Source: Brachypodius melanocephalos
Taxonomy: Eukaryota; Chordata; Aves; Passeriformes; Pycnonotidae
Assembly: GCA_013398615.1 (NCBI GenBank)
Contig: VZSR01003803.1
Location: forward strand, 3,544,050-3,608,049
DNA: 64,000 nt
Direction of reading: 5' to 3'
Both the position numbers and the translations under genes were made by a program. Every line of letters begins with the position of its first letter. Position 1 is the stretch's first letter. This document shows positions 1 to 10,200 of this stretch, one piece after another. The notes beneath the pieces were generated by a model. That model saw only the letters and a list, made by a program, of their open reading frames with translations. It was not told where the DNA came from and searched no databases.

Positions 1-1265
1 GGAATGACTGAGCAAACAGTTCTGACTTCAAGTGTCTAAAGACACCTTAGTGACCATTTACTGATAAAACCAAATCTGTAACAATGCCTATGCTGGAATT
101 CTACTCAGATCTTTTAACATGACAAGCTAAGCTATTAGAAATTACTTCCACTTTACACACCTAACTAGTACACATTAATAGTTCTAGTTATCTTAATATC
201 AAGTTAACATACAAAACTCTGAAAATTAGTTATTATCCAGAGCTTCATTCAGCCTGCAACCTTAAATGCAACTCAGCAGAAGAGCATTCACAATTTAACA
301 CCAAAAACCCAAGCAAATCTATCTCTATCTGCTCTATACACAGGAGTTTGCATCTTCAACAGTCACAGTAACAATCTATTCCTTACTTCACCATGCACTT
401 TACATCTGAAAACCATACATAAAGCGTACTGGGATTTCACATCCTCGCTGATATATAATGATAAATATGCAAAAGCTTCATCTCATTCTTATGAAACACC
501 ACTTTCTTCTAACATAAAGGAAAACACAGAAGTTAACTCTTGTTTTCTCATCCAACTTAAACCCATTCAAGTCCAGCCTTTCAAAACCTGGACTTTGATA
601 TGCTTTTCTCACTGAGGAGTATGCACAATTACTTCACTGGGCTTCAAGATTAAGAGCCAGAATTAAATTATATGGTGGCAGCTTTCAATGTTGAATGAAA
701 TTAAAACACTTATTTGTAATAGTCACACCTTTTAAGGTCCTTCCCCCAGAGTTGCAGCATTTTTTTCAGCTGACAGACCACCAAGAGAGAACCAGGTGTT
801 AGTGCTACTCACTCTTGAGTTTAAGCATTCATTCTGCACAATGTGAATTATGTAGATCAGACAAATCTCAACTACTGGAGAGCGAGGCTTTGAGAAATCC
901 ACAACAAACTGATTCCCAGTCTATTCTTGGCATAAGGACTATCTTAAAAATAAACCAATGATTCGTAATTAGTTGGTCTATACATTACAAGAAATCCACC
1001 CAGGTAAGCCATCAATAATCAAAATACTCTTAGTAAAATCTTGCCTGGACAGGAAAGCTGCTGTTTACACACCAATTTAATTATCAGCTAACCTACATGC
1101 TTGATAGAAGGAATAATCTTTCACAGTATAGATACTGAGATTTATAAAAACCAATCAATTTGTATAGCTCACCACACTAGAAAACCCAAACCTGAAAGCA
1201 CGTACTTATTTTACCAGGAACAAAATTTTGCTTAGAATACAGTACTTTTCTGAAAGTATATATAC
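1..1265 (-). other. PCF11: PCF11 intron 2, partial (runs off the left edge)
   Basis: This is AT-rich sequence downstream (leftward) of PCF11 exon 2. The exon ends at a GAAAAG|GTATAT donor at 1266/1265. I looked for the next PCF11 exon on the minus strand, which in other vertebrates continues with Val-Asp-Glu-Asn-Thr-Arg. I did not find it, so the third exon should lie left of position 1. No repeat family or other gene was recognised in this stretch. Confidence 0.85.
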
Positions 1266-1391
1266 CTTTTCAAATACACAAATAAATGTTGCAACTAGGT
1301 TTTTAGTAAATGCAGTAAGATACTCTCTTCCCACATTCTTGACAATGGAATCCATTAGGTACATAACAGGTAGCTTCTCTGATGCAGGAGC
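1266..1391 (-). CDS. PCF11: PCF11 coding exon 2 (CTD-interacting domain)
   Basis: The 126-nt exon encodes 42 residues in phase 0, from APASEKLPVMYLMDSIVKN to the end NLVATFICVFEK. It matches the N-terminal part of vertebrate Pcf11, in the CTD-interacting domain (CID), a helical fold that binds Ser2-phosphorylated C-terminal repeats of RNA polymerase II. Pcf11 is a subunit of cleavage factor IIm and acts in the nucleus in 3'-end cleavage and transcription termination. The acceptor is a pyrimidine-rich tract ending ...TTACTCCAG, with AG at 1393-1392. The donor is AAG|GTATAT. The reading frame stays open past both splice sites by chance, but the homology stops exactly at them. No frameshift or stop is present. 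The assignment is very secure; only the numbering of any upstream non-coding exon is uncertain. Confidence 0.97.
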
Positions 1392-1604
1392 CTGGAGTAA
1401 TAAGAAGAAACTGAGAAGTTTAGTACAACAAAAACATACTTTAACTTTTTCAAATAAAGGGATTACCAATCCCAGAAATACAGACCTCTCTTTTTGGTTA
1501 CCACTATAAATACCAAGGGATTTGGCTTGGGATTTTTGTTTATACAAAAACTTAAATCTGAAAAATGGACACTCAGTTCAAAGTATAATGCAATGGGTCT
1601 ATCA

Positions 1605-1605
<1 letters not shown>

Positions 1606-1637
<32 letters not shown>

Positions 1638-1651
1638 AAAAGAAAAAAAAA
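1606..1651. repeat. Poly(A) tract with interruptions
   Basis: A run of 30 A is followed by GAAAAAGAAAAAAAAAGGG. In the PCF11 direction it is a T-tract about 215 nt upstream of the exon 2 acceptor. It could be the tail of an unrecognised retroposed sequence or simple expansion. No target-site duplication was evident. Confidence 0.9.
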
Positions 1652-3989
1652 GGGACACCTTATGTTAATTTGTGCATCAAAGCTTTGGAAAAAGTGGGTA
1701 AAAAGAGGGGAAAAAAGAAGCCCACAAGACAGTACTGCCACTAGTGTACCAAGTGTAACCTTTCCCTTGAGGAAGTAACTTAGCAGGGAAGCATCGTCAG
1801 CACTTCAAGGAACTTCTAAAAATCATTTATAATCCAAACCTCCTGGATGGATTTTTCTGGATTTCACAGAACACAAATTAGACTTCTGGCAAATAGCCCA
1901 AGTCAGTGAACTTCTGTAGCTGTAAATTATATGTTGATTATCACAGTCTTTCGTAAATTACATGTAGAATAGGTTGTAATTATTTCACTGTAATCCAACT
2001 GGATATAGCAGAGAGTCCCATTCTCTCCTGGCACTTGCAGATGGTGACGATTTTGATTTCCAGAGTGCATGCAAAAACACAGTCAAAACAGAGTTCAAAA
2101 GCCAGTCAATCATCTGGTCGACTGGGTAAACTCACAGACAAGCTCAGGAACTGCAGCCACCATTTTCATAGAAGGTTGTCTTCTTCTGGACACAGCTTTG
2201 CTACAGGAAGCTTTTTTTGTTTGTTTTTGGTTTGGGTTTTTTAAAATCCTTTTTCAAAACTCATACCAAGTTTGTGCGATGAAAGTGTGTTGACCCTGGA
2301 CCACTACAGCAACTTCCAATTTACAGAAAGCAGTACTGGACCAATAAAAGTGATTTTAATGCCTGCCAGTGGCTTTCACAAAGCAAAAGGCACAGCAAAA
2401 TTAAAAAAAAAAAAAATCAGCAAGTACACAGACTTGTTGAAGAGGACATGAAAGACGACACAAGCAGTGTGTGTTGACCACGATCCCCCTGGAAGAGCAT
2501 CCACTTGTAATACTTTAAGTTCTGTTCACCATCTGGTAAGCTCGGCATAAAAGCAGAATAACTTCCCTCACTGCTCATGTTAAACAGGCTACTGGATTAA
2601 TTCGTGACACCTTACTTTGCAGGCCCATTATCCAGACAAGTGTGTCAAGTGCTGCTGCTTCACCATTTTAAACCTTCCCCTTTAAGGTGGTTCTTAGAAG
2701 GGCACCCACTCAACAGTATTTTCACAGGGGCAATCAGAGTGCTTCCTCACCCTTAAAAATGTACTAGTTTACCATGACCTGAAACTTATTATTGAAGAGG
2801 GCAGAACTCCTTGTTAGTTGGGGGTAGGAAGGTGGAGGGGTGTGTCACTGCCTTCGAACATATTGGAAAAAAGGGGAAACAGGCAGGTGATGCATTTTGT
2901 ACACAGAAAGACAAAAACCCCAGCTAAATTAGCTAAAACTAATTGCAGCACATTAGAAGCCAACCTCACACTGTGAAGTAATACTGAACTGTAAACAACG
3001 TAATGTGCAAGTGTTAGAAAAAAACATTGCTTAAGTCTCAGACATAAAAGACTGTGGAACTGCAGCCACCTAAAATGCCTGTGGAATACTGGCTTCTTCT
3101 TCGAAGCAGTCTGCACATTAAAAACACTCCAGTTCTGAGTGCCTTCCTTTGTAACAAAATGACAGCGCACCATTTCTGACTTTTAGTCAGCTGTATTAGG
3201 GACACAAAGAGCTGTCCCAGAAGTACCTATGCCCAAGAGCTACTCCCAGAGTTAAATTCCTCCATTTCACCAGTGCAGGAAAGTAGCTCACCACACTTGG
3301 CTAATCTGAAGTTTGAGATGCTCAGGAATCATTAGTAGCAAAAGCACTGAAAAAAACTGAACTGTCACTTTCATCATGCATCAGACTGTTATGGCAATCA
3401 CACATGGAAACACCATCACCTAGGTAAGGAAGCCGACTTCCAACCATGAAGCACAATTAGCAGCTCAGCAGTGTACCCTGCTTCTAATATAAGGTATTCA
3501 GGTGTCACATTTTAAGAAACGTGACTTAAATATGGTTGGAATATTTAAGTCTTCTCTTCTGCAAGTGTTTATGATGTCAAGGTATCTAGCACGTATTTCA
3601 ATAACCACATCAGCAAACCCCACACCGGAATGCACCTTGTTTTCAGGAGGTCTCTGCAAAACCCCCAAGGCAAGAGAGATGCCCACACGACACTAATCAA
3701 AAGGCAGGGAGGCGCCGCATAATCACCAGAAAGCAGAAGAACACTAACTCTGCGCTCATCAGCATATTATTAAACACTTCTTTACAAAACTCCCACTGCT
3801 CCTTCAAATAACGTAGGAAAGCTATTGTTGGAAATGTGTGGCTCTTTTTTATTAGTTTCCTAAAAGATTTCAAGTTTAAAATAGTATCTGGCAATTGAAC
3901 CCAAGTCACAAACTTGTGAAAATTTTTTTTTTTTTAAAAACCATCTTTGTATACAAAATGGGTCTTGCAAACAAATTCTGCACTATACA

Positions 3990-4080
3990 ATGGTAAATAA
4001 AAAGACAAATACATATTTCACACTTTTTATTTACAAATTTTATAATACCAGACACACATCTCAGAACCATTTATTAAATT
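3990..4080 (-). terminator. PCF11: Candidate intronic poly(A) signal of PCF11
   Basis: Read on the minus strand, two AATAAA hexamers occur at 4075-4070 and 4031-4026. The second sits in TGTAAATAAA, so a UGUA motif (the CFIm binding site) directly abuts it. It is followed by a GU/U-rich run containing GTGTGAAATATGTATTTGTC and then TTTTTATTT. This is the full UGUA, AAUAAA, GU/U-rich arrangement of a strong vertebrate poly(A) site. It lies about 2.3 kb downstream of the PCF11 start codon, inside intron 1. The hexamers and their surroundings are seen directly. Use of the site is inferred from reports that vertebrate PCF11 makes a short transcript ending in intron 1. Confidence 0.6.
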
Positions 4081-4419
4081 GTAAAGCAGACCACTCAAGT
4101 TTTACACTAAACAAACTGTCTCCAGGCAACACTTTTTAAAAGTGGCTTAGTAAAGGAGATCACTTTCCCAGAAACAACTAAAAACTTGCCTTGAATAAAC
4201 TACAGTCATAAACAGTAACTAGGCAAAACTAACCATTGATACAGGTTTTAAGACATCTTTTAAAAAACCCCCACACTTCAGGGCAGGTTCTAAATCACCC
4301 AGAAATGGAAAAAAAAAAAAAAAAAAAGAATTGACAGCATTGTTATTCATGACAAATCATTTTATACACATCCACTGCCCTTTAGGAGATATAATGGTGA
4401 GAGCTATTAGATTATGAGG

Positions 4420-4575
4420 TCACCTCCCCAAGGAATGGCAAAACTCAGCCACTGGCAGCATTTAAAACTAGACTGGAAGAGGTCTGTGGCACACTAAAAA
4501 AATATCCTGCATTGACAGAAAGATAGATTAAGTATCTTAAAAGGTGTTTCCCACCCCCACCATTAGATAGTACAA
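4420..4575 (+). repeat. Old CR1 3'-end fragment
   Basis: Sequence reading ...ACTAGACTGGAAG... followed by AGATAGATTAAGTATCTTAA and AAGGTGTTTCCCACCC resembles the diverged 3' end of avian CR1, whose consensus has a GACTAGATGATCTTAAAGGTC-like segment and a TTCCAACC terminus. It lies inside PCF11 intron 1, antisense to the gene. The match is degenerate, so the boundaries and subfamily are uncertain. Confidence 0.55.
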
Positions 4576-6111
4576 TTCTCACCATTATAAACCACGGTTA
4601 AAGCCAAAGAAAAAAGCCTTTTAACATCTGAGATCAGAGGGAGCAAGGAAACTACGGGGGAGGGGTGGCTGGCACGAATAAGGGGAGTGGGGGATTGAAA
4701 GAAGAACACCTTTCCTTCTAAAATGCTCGGTAAAAAGGTGCTGCAAACCCCCATGCATGTACAGTGGCTGACTGATGTCAGCAACTGCCTGGGCTGGGCT
4801 CAGAGGGAGCCTCCTCTTTCCCTTTTTATATCATGTGTCTTTCAGACGCCATGTTAGGATCCTACAGGCTGCTGCAGTTTCTACCGTCAGGGATAATTTC
4901 TTCAACCACATCCTAAACCAAAGAAACTTCTCTAGCCAAAATAAATTAAATACGTCTACAACACTAGTGCTACTCGGGGCACAGATCCCCTGAAATTCAA
5001 AGAGACTATCCCAAGCCCACAGAATTTTCCCTAACGAGGCAGAGCAAAACTACCCCCATCAGCATCACACACACTTCTCTAACCGAAGAACATCACCTTT
5101 CACCCACAAACTTTTTTACGGTATAAGGGAGCCCCCACCCCTCAATTAATCTCTCACAGGGACCGCACTGGGGAAATAGCTTTAACTTATACTTAAATGT
5201 CACTATACTTAGCCCTTCAGTGGTGGACAATTTGCGTTCTGGAAACTTAACCTCATGTTCCTTTTAGGCCACCCCCAAGAAAAACCCAACTCTCCACGAG
5301 ATCTCCCCACTCAGCTCCTCTCCAGTGATTGCACTATCCACCTACTGTAGAAATCTCCTAAATCCAAGGATTCAGTCACCAGATTCGGACACCTACTCCG
5401 GGCTGCATGTCGGGAAAAAAACCCACTCCAAGGGCGAGGAAGTGCAGCTGCCCAGTCACTGCCGGGCCGCCATGTTGTGCCTGCTATTTACGCGGGGCTC
5501 ACAGCGCGAACCACGCTGCCCTCCTCCCTCTGCTCTTCCTGGGGCCAGTCCCAAACCCTTCTCTACTCCCAACAGGGTGTTGTAGGGGCCGCTCCCCTCC
5601 CTCGAGTCCCCTGCTCCCTATACGATGGGGGGAAAGAAGTAGCAGCAGCAGCACCCTTAAGCTTCGCGATGGAAGGAGGAGCCCCCGCCCGCCGCCTCGC
5701 CCCGTTGCTCCCTGCTCCCAGCTGAGACACGCGTCCCTCCTCCGCCTGTTTCCCCCACGGCGACCTCCAACCTCCTACATCCCCGTCCTCCCCCAACTCC
5801 GTCCAAATCCTACTCTCTCTGTTCGCCCCCTCACTATCAAACCCTCCCCCCCCACCCCCTCCCCGCCACCACTTCCTAGGCCATCTCGCCGCCCCAGCCC
5901 GGCCCGCCCGAGCCTCTCCCCCTCTCTCTCGCTCCATTTCGCGACCCTCGGGCCCTCTCGACACCCGGCTCTGCTATGTCCCCCTGAACCACCTCCGCCG
6001 CTCGGCTCCCCCCGCGCCTGTCCTGCGGGCCCCCAGGCCGCCCTACCCCGCTGTCCCGGCCGGTCCCCCCAGCAGTATAGGTAGGAGTAGTAGTCGGTGG
6101 AATATAAAAAC

Positions 6112-6300
6112 CTTGGCGATTTGCGCCTCGATCAGGGAGACGATGTCCTTGGCGAAGGGCACGTTCTCCTCGGCCAGGATGGTCAGCATGTTGATGTGCG
6201 GCTTGCTGTTGAACGTCAGGTCCTCCAGCGACGACTGATAGTCGCGGCACGCGTCCTCCCGGGCCTCGCTGCTGCCAGCGCTGCTCTCCGGGGTCGACAT
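6112..6300 (-). CDS. PCF11: PCF11 coding exon 1 (N-terminus, CID)
   Basis: The exon encodes 63 residues beginning MSTPESSAGSSEAREDACRD and including the segments SLEDLTFNSKPHINMLTILA and FAKDIVSLIEAQIAK. From AREDACRDYQSS onward this is nearly identical to human PCF11. The first dozen residues differ, as is usual at this N-terminus. The ATG at 6300-6298 was chosen because it is the first in-frame ATG, aligns with the vertebrate start, and has A at -3 (AGCATG). The frame stays open upstream to about 6426, but only through a GTG and low-complexity Gly/Ser codons. The exon ends AAG|GTTTTT at 6112/6111, a weak donor; phase 0 and homology both require this junction to join AK to APASEK. The protein acts in nuclear mRNA 3'-end cleavage and Pol II termination. 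Confidence 0.97.
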
Positions 6301-6540
6301 GCTGCTCCGACCAGGACCCGACCCCACCGACCGACAGCCCCCTCCCCGCGATCCCCCGCCGCCGCCGAGCGATGCCGATGCCGCCCCCCCGCCGCTGCCG
6401 CTGGGCTCCTCTACCGCATCCTCCACGCTGCGGCTCCCGCTGGCTGCGCTGCCGGTGCCGCCGCTCCTCGGGCCGCCGCCGGCTCAGTCTCCGGGCTCAC
6501 AAAATGGCGGCGACGGGCACGGCTCGCGAACCGCTTCCCG
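6301..6540 (-). other. PCF11: PCF11 5' UTR / transcription start zone
   Basis: GC-rich sequence directly upstream of the PCF11 ATG. The exact start site cannot be read from sequence. A start near 6500-6540 is plausible because it lies between the 5' UTR-like G/C-rich segment and the CCAAT-box cluster, close to a YY1-type motif. No upstream splice site that would imply an earlier exon was evident. Confidence 0.5.
6501..6511 (+). promoter_or_regulatory. PCF11: YY1-type motif in the PCF11 core promoter
   Basis: AAAATGGCGGC is an exact match to the YY1 consensus AANATGGCGGC, often found close to transcription starts of housekeeping CpG-island promoters. Here it is antisense to PCF11. Binding is inferred only from the motif. 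Confidence 0.6.
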
Positions 6541-6622
6541 CAGCCGTTGCGTCATGTGAAATTGTGCTCAGGAAAGGGGCCGGCGCCTTGGAGAGCCCCT
6601 TTTGTTCGCTGGACGCGCCCTG

Positions 6623-6833
6623 ATTGGCTGGCAGCCCGCCTGCGCAGCTCGCCATTGGCTCGCCCGTCTCCACAGCGGTCTCCGATTGGCTGGCACCGCC
6701 CTTCCTCACCGTCAGGGGCTCCTGCTCCCAAGTCCCTCTCTCGCACGCGCGTCCAGACTCGCCATTGGCCGCGTCTCCCGTCCCGCCCCGCCGCTTCCTC
6801 CCGCCTTCCCGCGCTGTCCCGAGCGCTGATTGG
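6623..6833 (-). promoter_or_regulatory. PCF11: Five CCAAT (NF-Y) boxes upstream of PCF11
   Basis: ATTGG occurs on the plus strand at 6623, 6654, 6685, 6764 and 6829, so CCAAT reads in the PCF11 direction at all five. The flanks match the NF-Y consensus (for example AGCCAATCA and AGCCAATGG). The three proximal boxes are spaced exactly 31 and 31 bp, about three helical turns, a spacing known from promoters on which NF-Y trimers act together. GATTGGCTGGCA is repeated at two of them, which suggests local duplication. No CHR element (TTTGAA) was seen nearby. Confidence 0.75.
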
Positions 6834-7039
6834 TGCTCGGGGCAGCCCCGCCTCCCTCCGTGGTCCGCCCCGCCCGCCGCTGGCTCAGTCCCCACAGCCC
6901 CCACACAGCAGCGGCTGGAGTGATTGTGCTTGGTGGTGCTGGGCTTTTCCTGCTGTGTGAGAAGCGACTCCGCCAGGAGTAGTGGCCATAAACAGGACCA
7001 CAAGAAGTTCTACCTCGGCATGAGGAAAACTTTTTTTGG

Positions 7040-7234
7040 CGTTGCGGGTGCCAGGCTGCCCTGGGAGGTTTTGTGGAATCTCCCTCTCTGGAGACATTGC
7101 AAACCCCCCACCTGGACGCGTTCCTGTGTCGCTTGCTCTGAATGAGCCTGCCTTGGTGCGGGGGTTGGAATGAATAGGTGCTCTCCAGAGGTCCCTTCCA
7201 ACCCTGACAATCCCGTGATTCTGTGACTCGTTCG
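7040..7234 (+). repeat. CR1 3' end
   Basis: The segment runs from AGGCTGCCCTGGGAGGTTTTG through CTCTGGAGACATTGCAAAC and CCTGGACGCGTTCCTGTGTC to AGAGGTCCCTTCCAACCCTG and GTGATTCTGTGA. This is the typical terminal 190 bp of an avian CR1 in plus orientation, 5'-truncated as usual. It lies only about 200 bp from the outermost CCAAT box of PCF11, so the promoter ends near here. Confidence 0.92.
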
Positions 7235-10200
7235 CCTCGGCAGGCGCCCCTGCCCTCTCTGCTTCCGTGGTGCCATCCTTTTAACCTTTATCCTCGCACC
7301 AGGGTTTCCAGGTGTACACAGAGCCAGGAGCCGCAGGAAAGAGCTAGGAGTAGGGGGAGCGAGAGAAAAGTAGCAAAACCTGTCTTTCCTTGGTCATGAG
7401 ATTTGCCCAAAGGTACCTCTTGGAAGTGAAATTGCTTGCAAAGCATTTTCAGGTGTAGCCGTTCCTTCCCCCCACTCTTCATATTCCTTGGTAACTGGAG
7501 AACTGTTAGCATTTGAAACCAGGCAAGGAGTGAATGCTTCATTAAAATACGCTGCATAAAACACATCATTGTGGGACTGTGTTTAAAGTGCAAATTATAG
7601 ATTTATGTACATACACACGTATATATTCTGCAAATGTAGTAAACGGAGAGTAAAAGCAAACCTGGCACATTTCTGACAAGAACTGCTGCTTGTTGTTTTA
7701 TCTGGCTAAAAATTTTAGGTTTTGTGTTCATGTTTGTATCCCGTTTATGGAAAACAGGGAAGGAGGGAACAGGAAATGCAACAGCATCTTCGATTTGCCT
7801 GTTGAATTGCACGTTCATGTTTGTTCCTGTAAGCCTCAAAACGCTGTACTTTGAACACACCACTTCGCCTCTACAGAGTGTCACCACAAGATAAGAAAAT
7901 AAAACTGATGTTTCTGTCCCTGGCTGACCAGAGCTGGGATCGCAGGACCTTTTCTCACAGTGAAAATTAGCCAGCTGTTTGAAAACACACTGTCTACGAA
8001 GAATATTAATTACGTACCAGGAATCAAGCCATAATGTATACCCAGTTTATTTGGCAAAACCAGAACACACTGTTCTGCTGCTAGGGGAAAAATGTGGGGG
8101 TGGGGAAATCTAGCTCCTCCTCCAAAGTCCATGTTTGTAAGTTAGAATGCTCGTTCCTATTAATTACAGGAGCAAAACTAATAATGGAAACAAAACAGCC
8201 TTGATGAGGATCCCATGTTGTCCAAGGGCACTCTCAAAACCAGATTTGCTGTTCATTAATCGTGGAAGGACTGAGCCTGCTGTGAGGTGAAGCAGTTTGC
8301 TGCCTCCAGAGCTAAGAGTCTTCCTGAGACCAAGTACACTCAACATGCCTGAGCAGATGTCATGTTTTAGTGTAATATTAGTTTACCTTTTATAATTATA
8401 AAGTTTGCCTTTGCTAGTCTTCATGTGAAGCCAGTGGTACCTCACCAATTTGGTAGTGAGAAGTTGATCCTGAGGCCTCTGTGTGCCGATGAGTCGTGGG
8501 AACACTCTGTGCTCTAAGTGATTTCCGAAACAGCTCATTCAGAGTGTCACAAGAATGCCCACTGAGTCTATCCCGGGGCTCTTTAATGAAAAGTTGATCG
8601 TTATTACGGAATTGTTTATTATTTGTGTTATTTATGTTTATTCTTAAGGAATTGTGTTGTACCAGCAATGTGCACAGAGTGTTGGTCTCTCTATGCCTAC
8701 AAAAGCACACTTCATACATGTGTTCTTGAACTTCCTGTCAAAAGTATAATTTTGCTGGAAGCATCACCTAGAAATGCCTCTGGTGCAGCTGCGTTCCACT
8801 GCTTCTTGTCACAGTTCACATAGCTGTCAGATAAAGTTTGGATATTTGGGTCATTTGAGGTTTTTTTATAGATGCAGCTATAGATTTTGCTGGCATAAAA
8901 CCCACTAAAAAGTCTCTAAACTAGACCCAGGTATAGCACACATGATTTGATAATCACCATCAATTGATGATTAGGGAAGTTTTGCTGGATAGCCGTGAAA
9001 TTAAAGTACTACATAAGAAAACACATCAAGGTAAAACACCTTCCAAGAATTTATCACATTCCAAAACGTATAGTTGAGAATAGTCATGCTTGTGTTTATG
9101 TGTTTATGTTATGAGATGAATTTTCTTATGGAGTTTTATAAAATTCCTTTAATCTGTTTTTGAGCTATACAAGGACTGGGGGTTGGAGGGGAAGGATCTC
9201 TAGGCATCTGGAAATGTTCTTGCAGCTTTTCATTTTGAAAAAGTGAGAAAAAAACCCCTATTTGAAAATGCATCCTTTTTGACATGTCTGGAAGAGGAAA
9301 AACACAAACACTAGAGAAACAAACACAGTGTCGATTCTCAAATATTGGTTTAATGAGATGCAAATTACTCCTCCATGTATGAGCTGAAGTCCTTTGTTCT
9401 TCAGCCAAGATTCTCTTAAGGAAGCAGGCCGTGTTTCTCGGTGGGCCTCCCAGAGGGTGAGGGTGCAAAGCTTTATACTCTCCTCAAGCTTCCAAAGCAG
9501 CTCTGCTGTCATCAGCCTTGCACTCTCCAGCAGCTGATTTCTGGAACAGCCTTGACTAGAAAATTTGCCAATGTAGCTGCAGTAGAAGACCTGGTAAACC
9601 CTCCTAGAGACAGGATACAATGTAAATTGCTTTAATAACTATCTCTTGCTTATACCAGAATTACAAAGGATGTTTTGTTGTTGAAACCACAATTGTGGGT
9701 TTTTGCCTGCAAAGCTGTATTGATTGGTGAGTGTTGTTACATGCTGCTATTGCTAAACCAGCAAAACTTTTAAGTATAAACCAACCCCGTCGTCTGCCAG
9801 CCAGATTACTCCTTGTCCAGGTTACATAGTTGTCAGGCCGCTTCCCTCACTTTTATTCACCTTTAGAGTTGTACGTTGGTGACCTCTGTCCGAATAACCA
9901 CAAGCTTTTTATAATTGGATTATCTCCTGTTAGGGCTAAGCATCTGGGTTGTTCTGAATGCAGAGAGCCTAGTTTTATTCATAAGGTCAAAATGTAGGAA
10001 ATGGTGGAATTGCAGATCTCTGGAAGCACAAAATGTTGCAGGTTACTTTTCCAGGGAATACAGCTGAGTTTGAGATGCCTGATGAAGGAACCATCTACTA
10101 ACATTACTTTCAAAATTCTTGGTATTGTAACTTCTCTAATATGTTTTGGGTTTCACAGCCTCAGAAATTCTTAAGACATGATAAATATATTTAGTAAAAG

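Larger units (their letters stand above)
1392..6111 (-). other. PCF11: PCF11 intron 1
   Basis: This 4.7-kb phase-0 intron lies between the two recognised coding exons. Its donor at 6111-6110 reads AAG|GTTTTT, which lacks the usual purine at +3 and G at +5 and so is weak. Its acceptor is ordinary. It carries several A/T homopolymers (about 1606-1651, 2403-2416, 3922-3935 and 4310-4327 on the plus strand), one old CR1 fragment, and a well-formed poly(A) signal in the PCF11 sense direction near 4030. Vertebrate PCF11 is reported to use premature polyadenylation in this intron for autoregulation. The short open frames in the intron, such as those at 2814-3173, look like chance. Confidence 0.93.
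5400..6900. other. PCF11: CpG island spanning the PCF11 5' end
   Basis: The composition shifts abruptly to GC- and CpG-rich sequence from about 5.4 to 6.9 kb. This covers the start of intron 1, the first coding exon, the 5' UTR and the promoter. The 5.45-6.05 kb part is strongly pyrimidine-rich on the plus strand (C/T runs). Many long open frames here on both strands follow from the GC content and have no recognisable protein similarity apart from exon 1. Confidence 0.9.

Noticed and set aside
5407..6084. 225-codon Pro/Ser/Arg-rich plus-strand frame
   Set aside because: It is an artefact of the pyrimidine-rich CpG island opposite the PCF11 5' region. It has low complexity and no homology.
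6301..6426. N-terminal extension of PCF11 upstream of 6300
   Set aside because: The frame is open but begins with GTG, not ATG. The codons are Gly/Ser low complexity, and vertebrate PCF11 starts at the Met encoded at 6300-6298.
6097..6960. 287-codon plus-strand frame over PCF11 exon 1
   Set aside because: It is the antisense shadow of the real PCF11 coding exon and promoter, kept open by high GC content.
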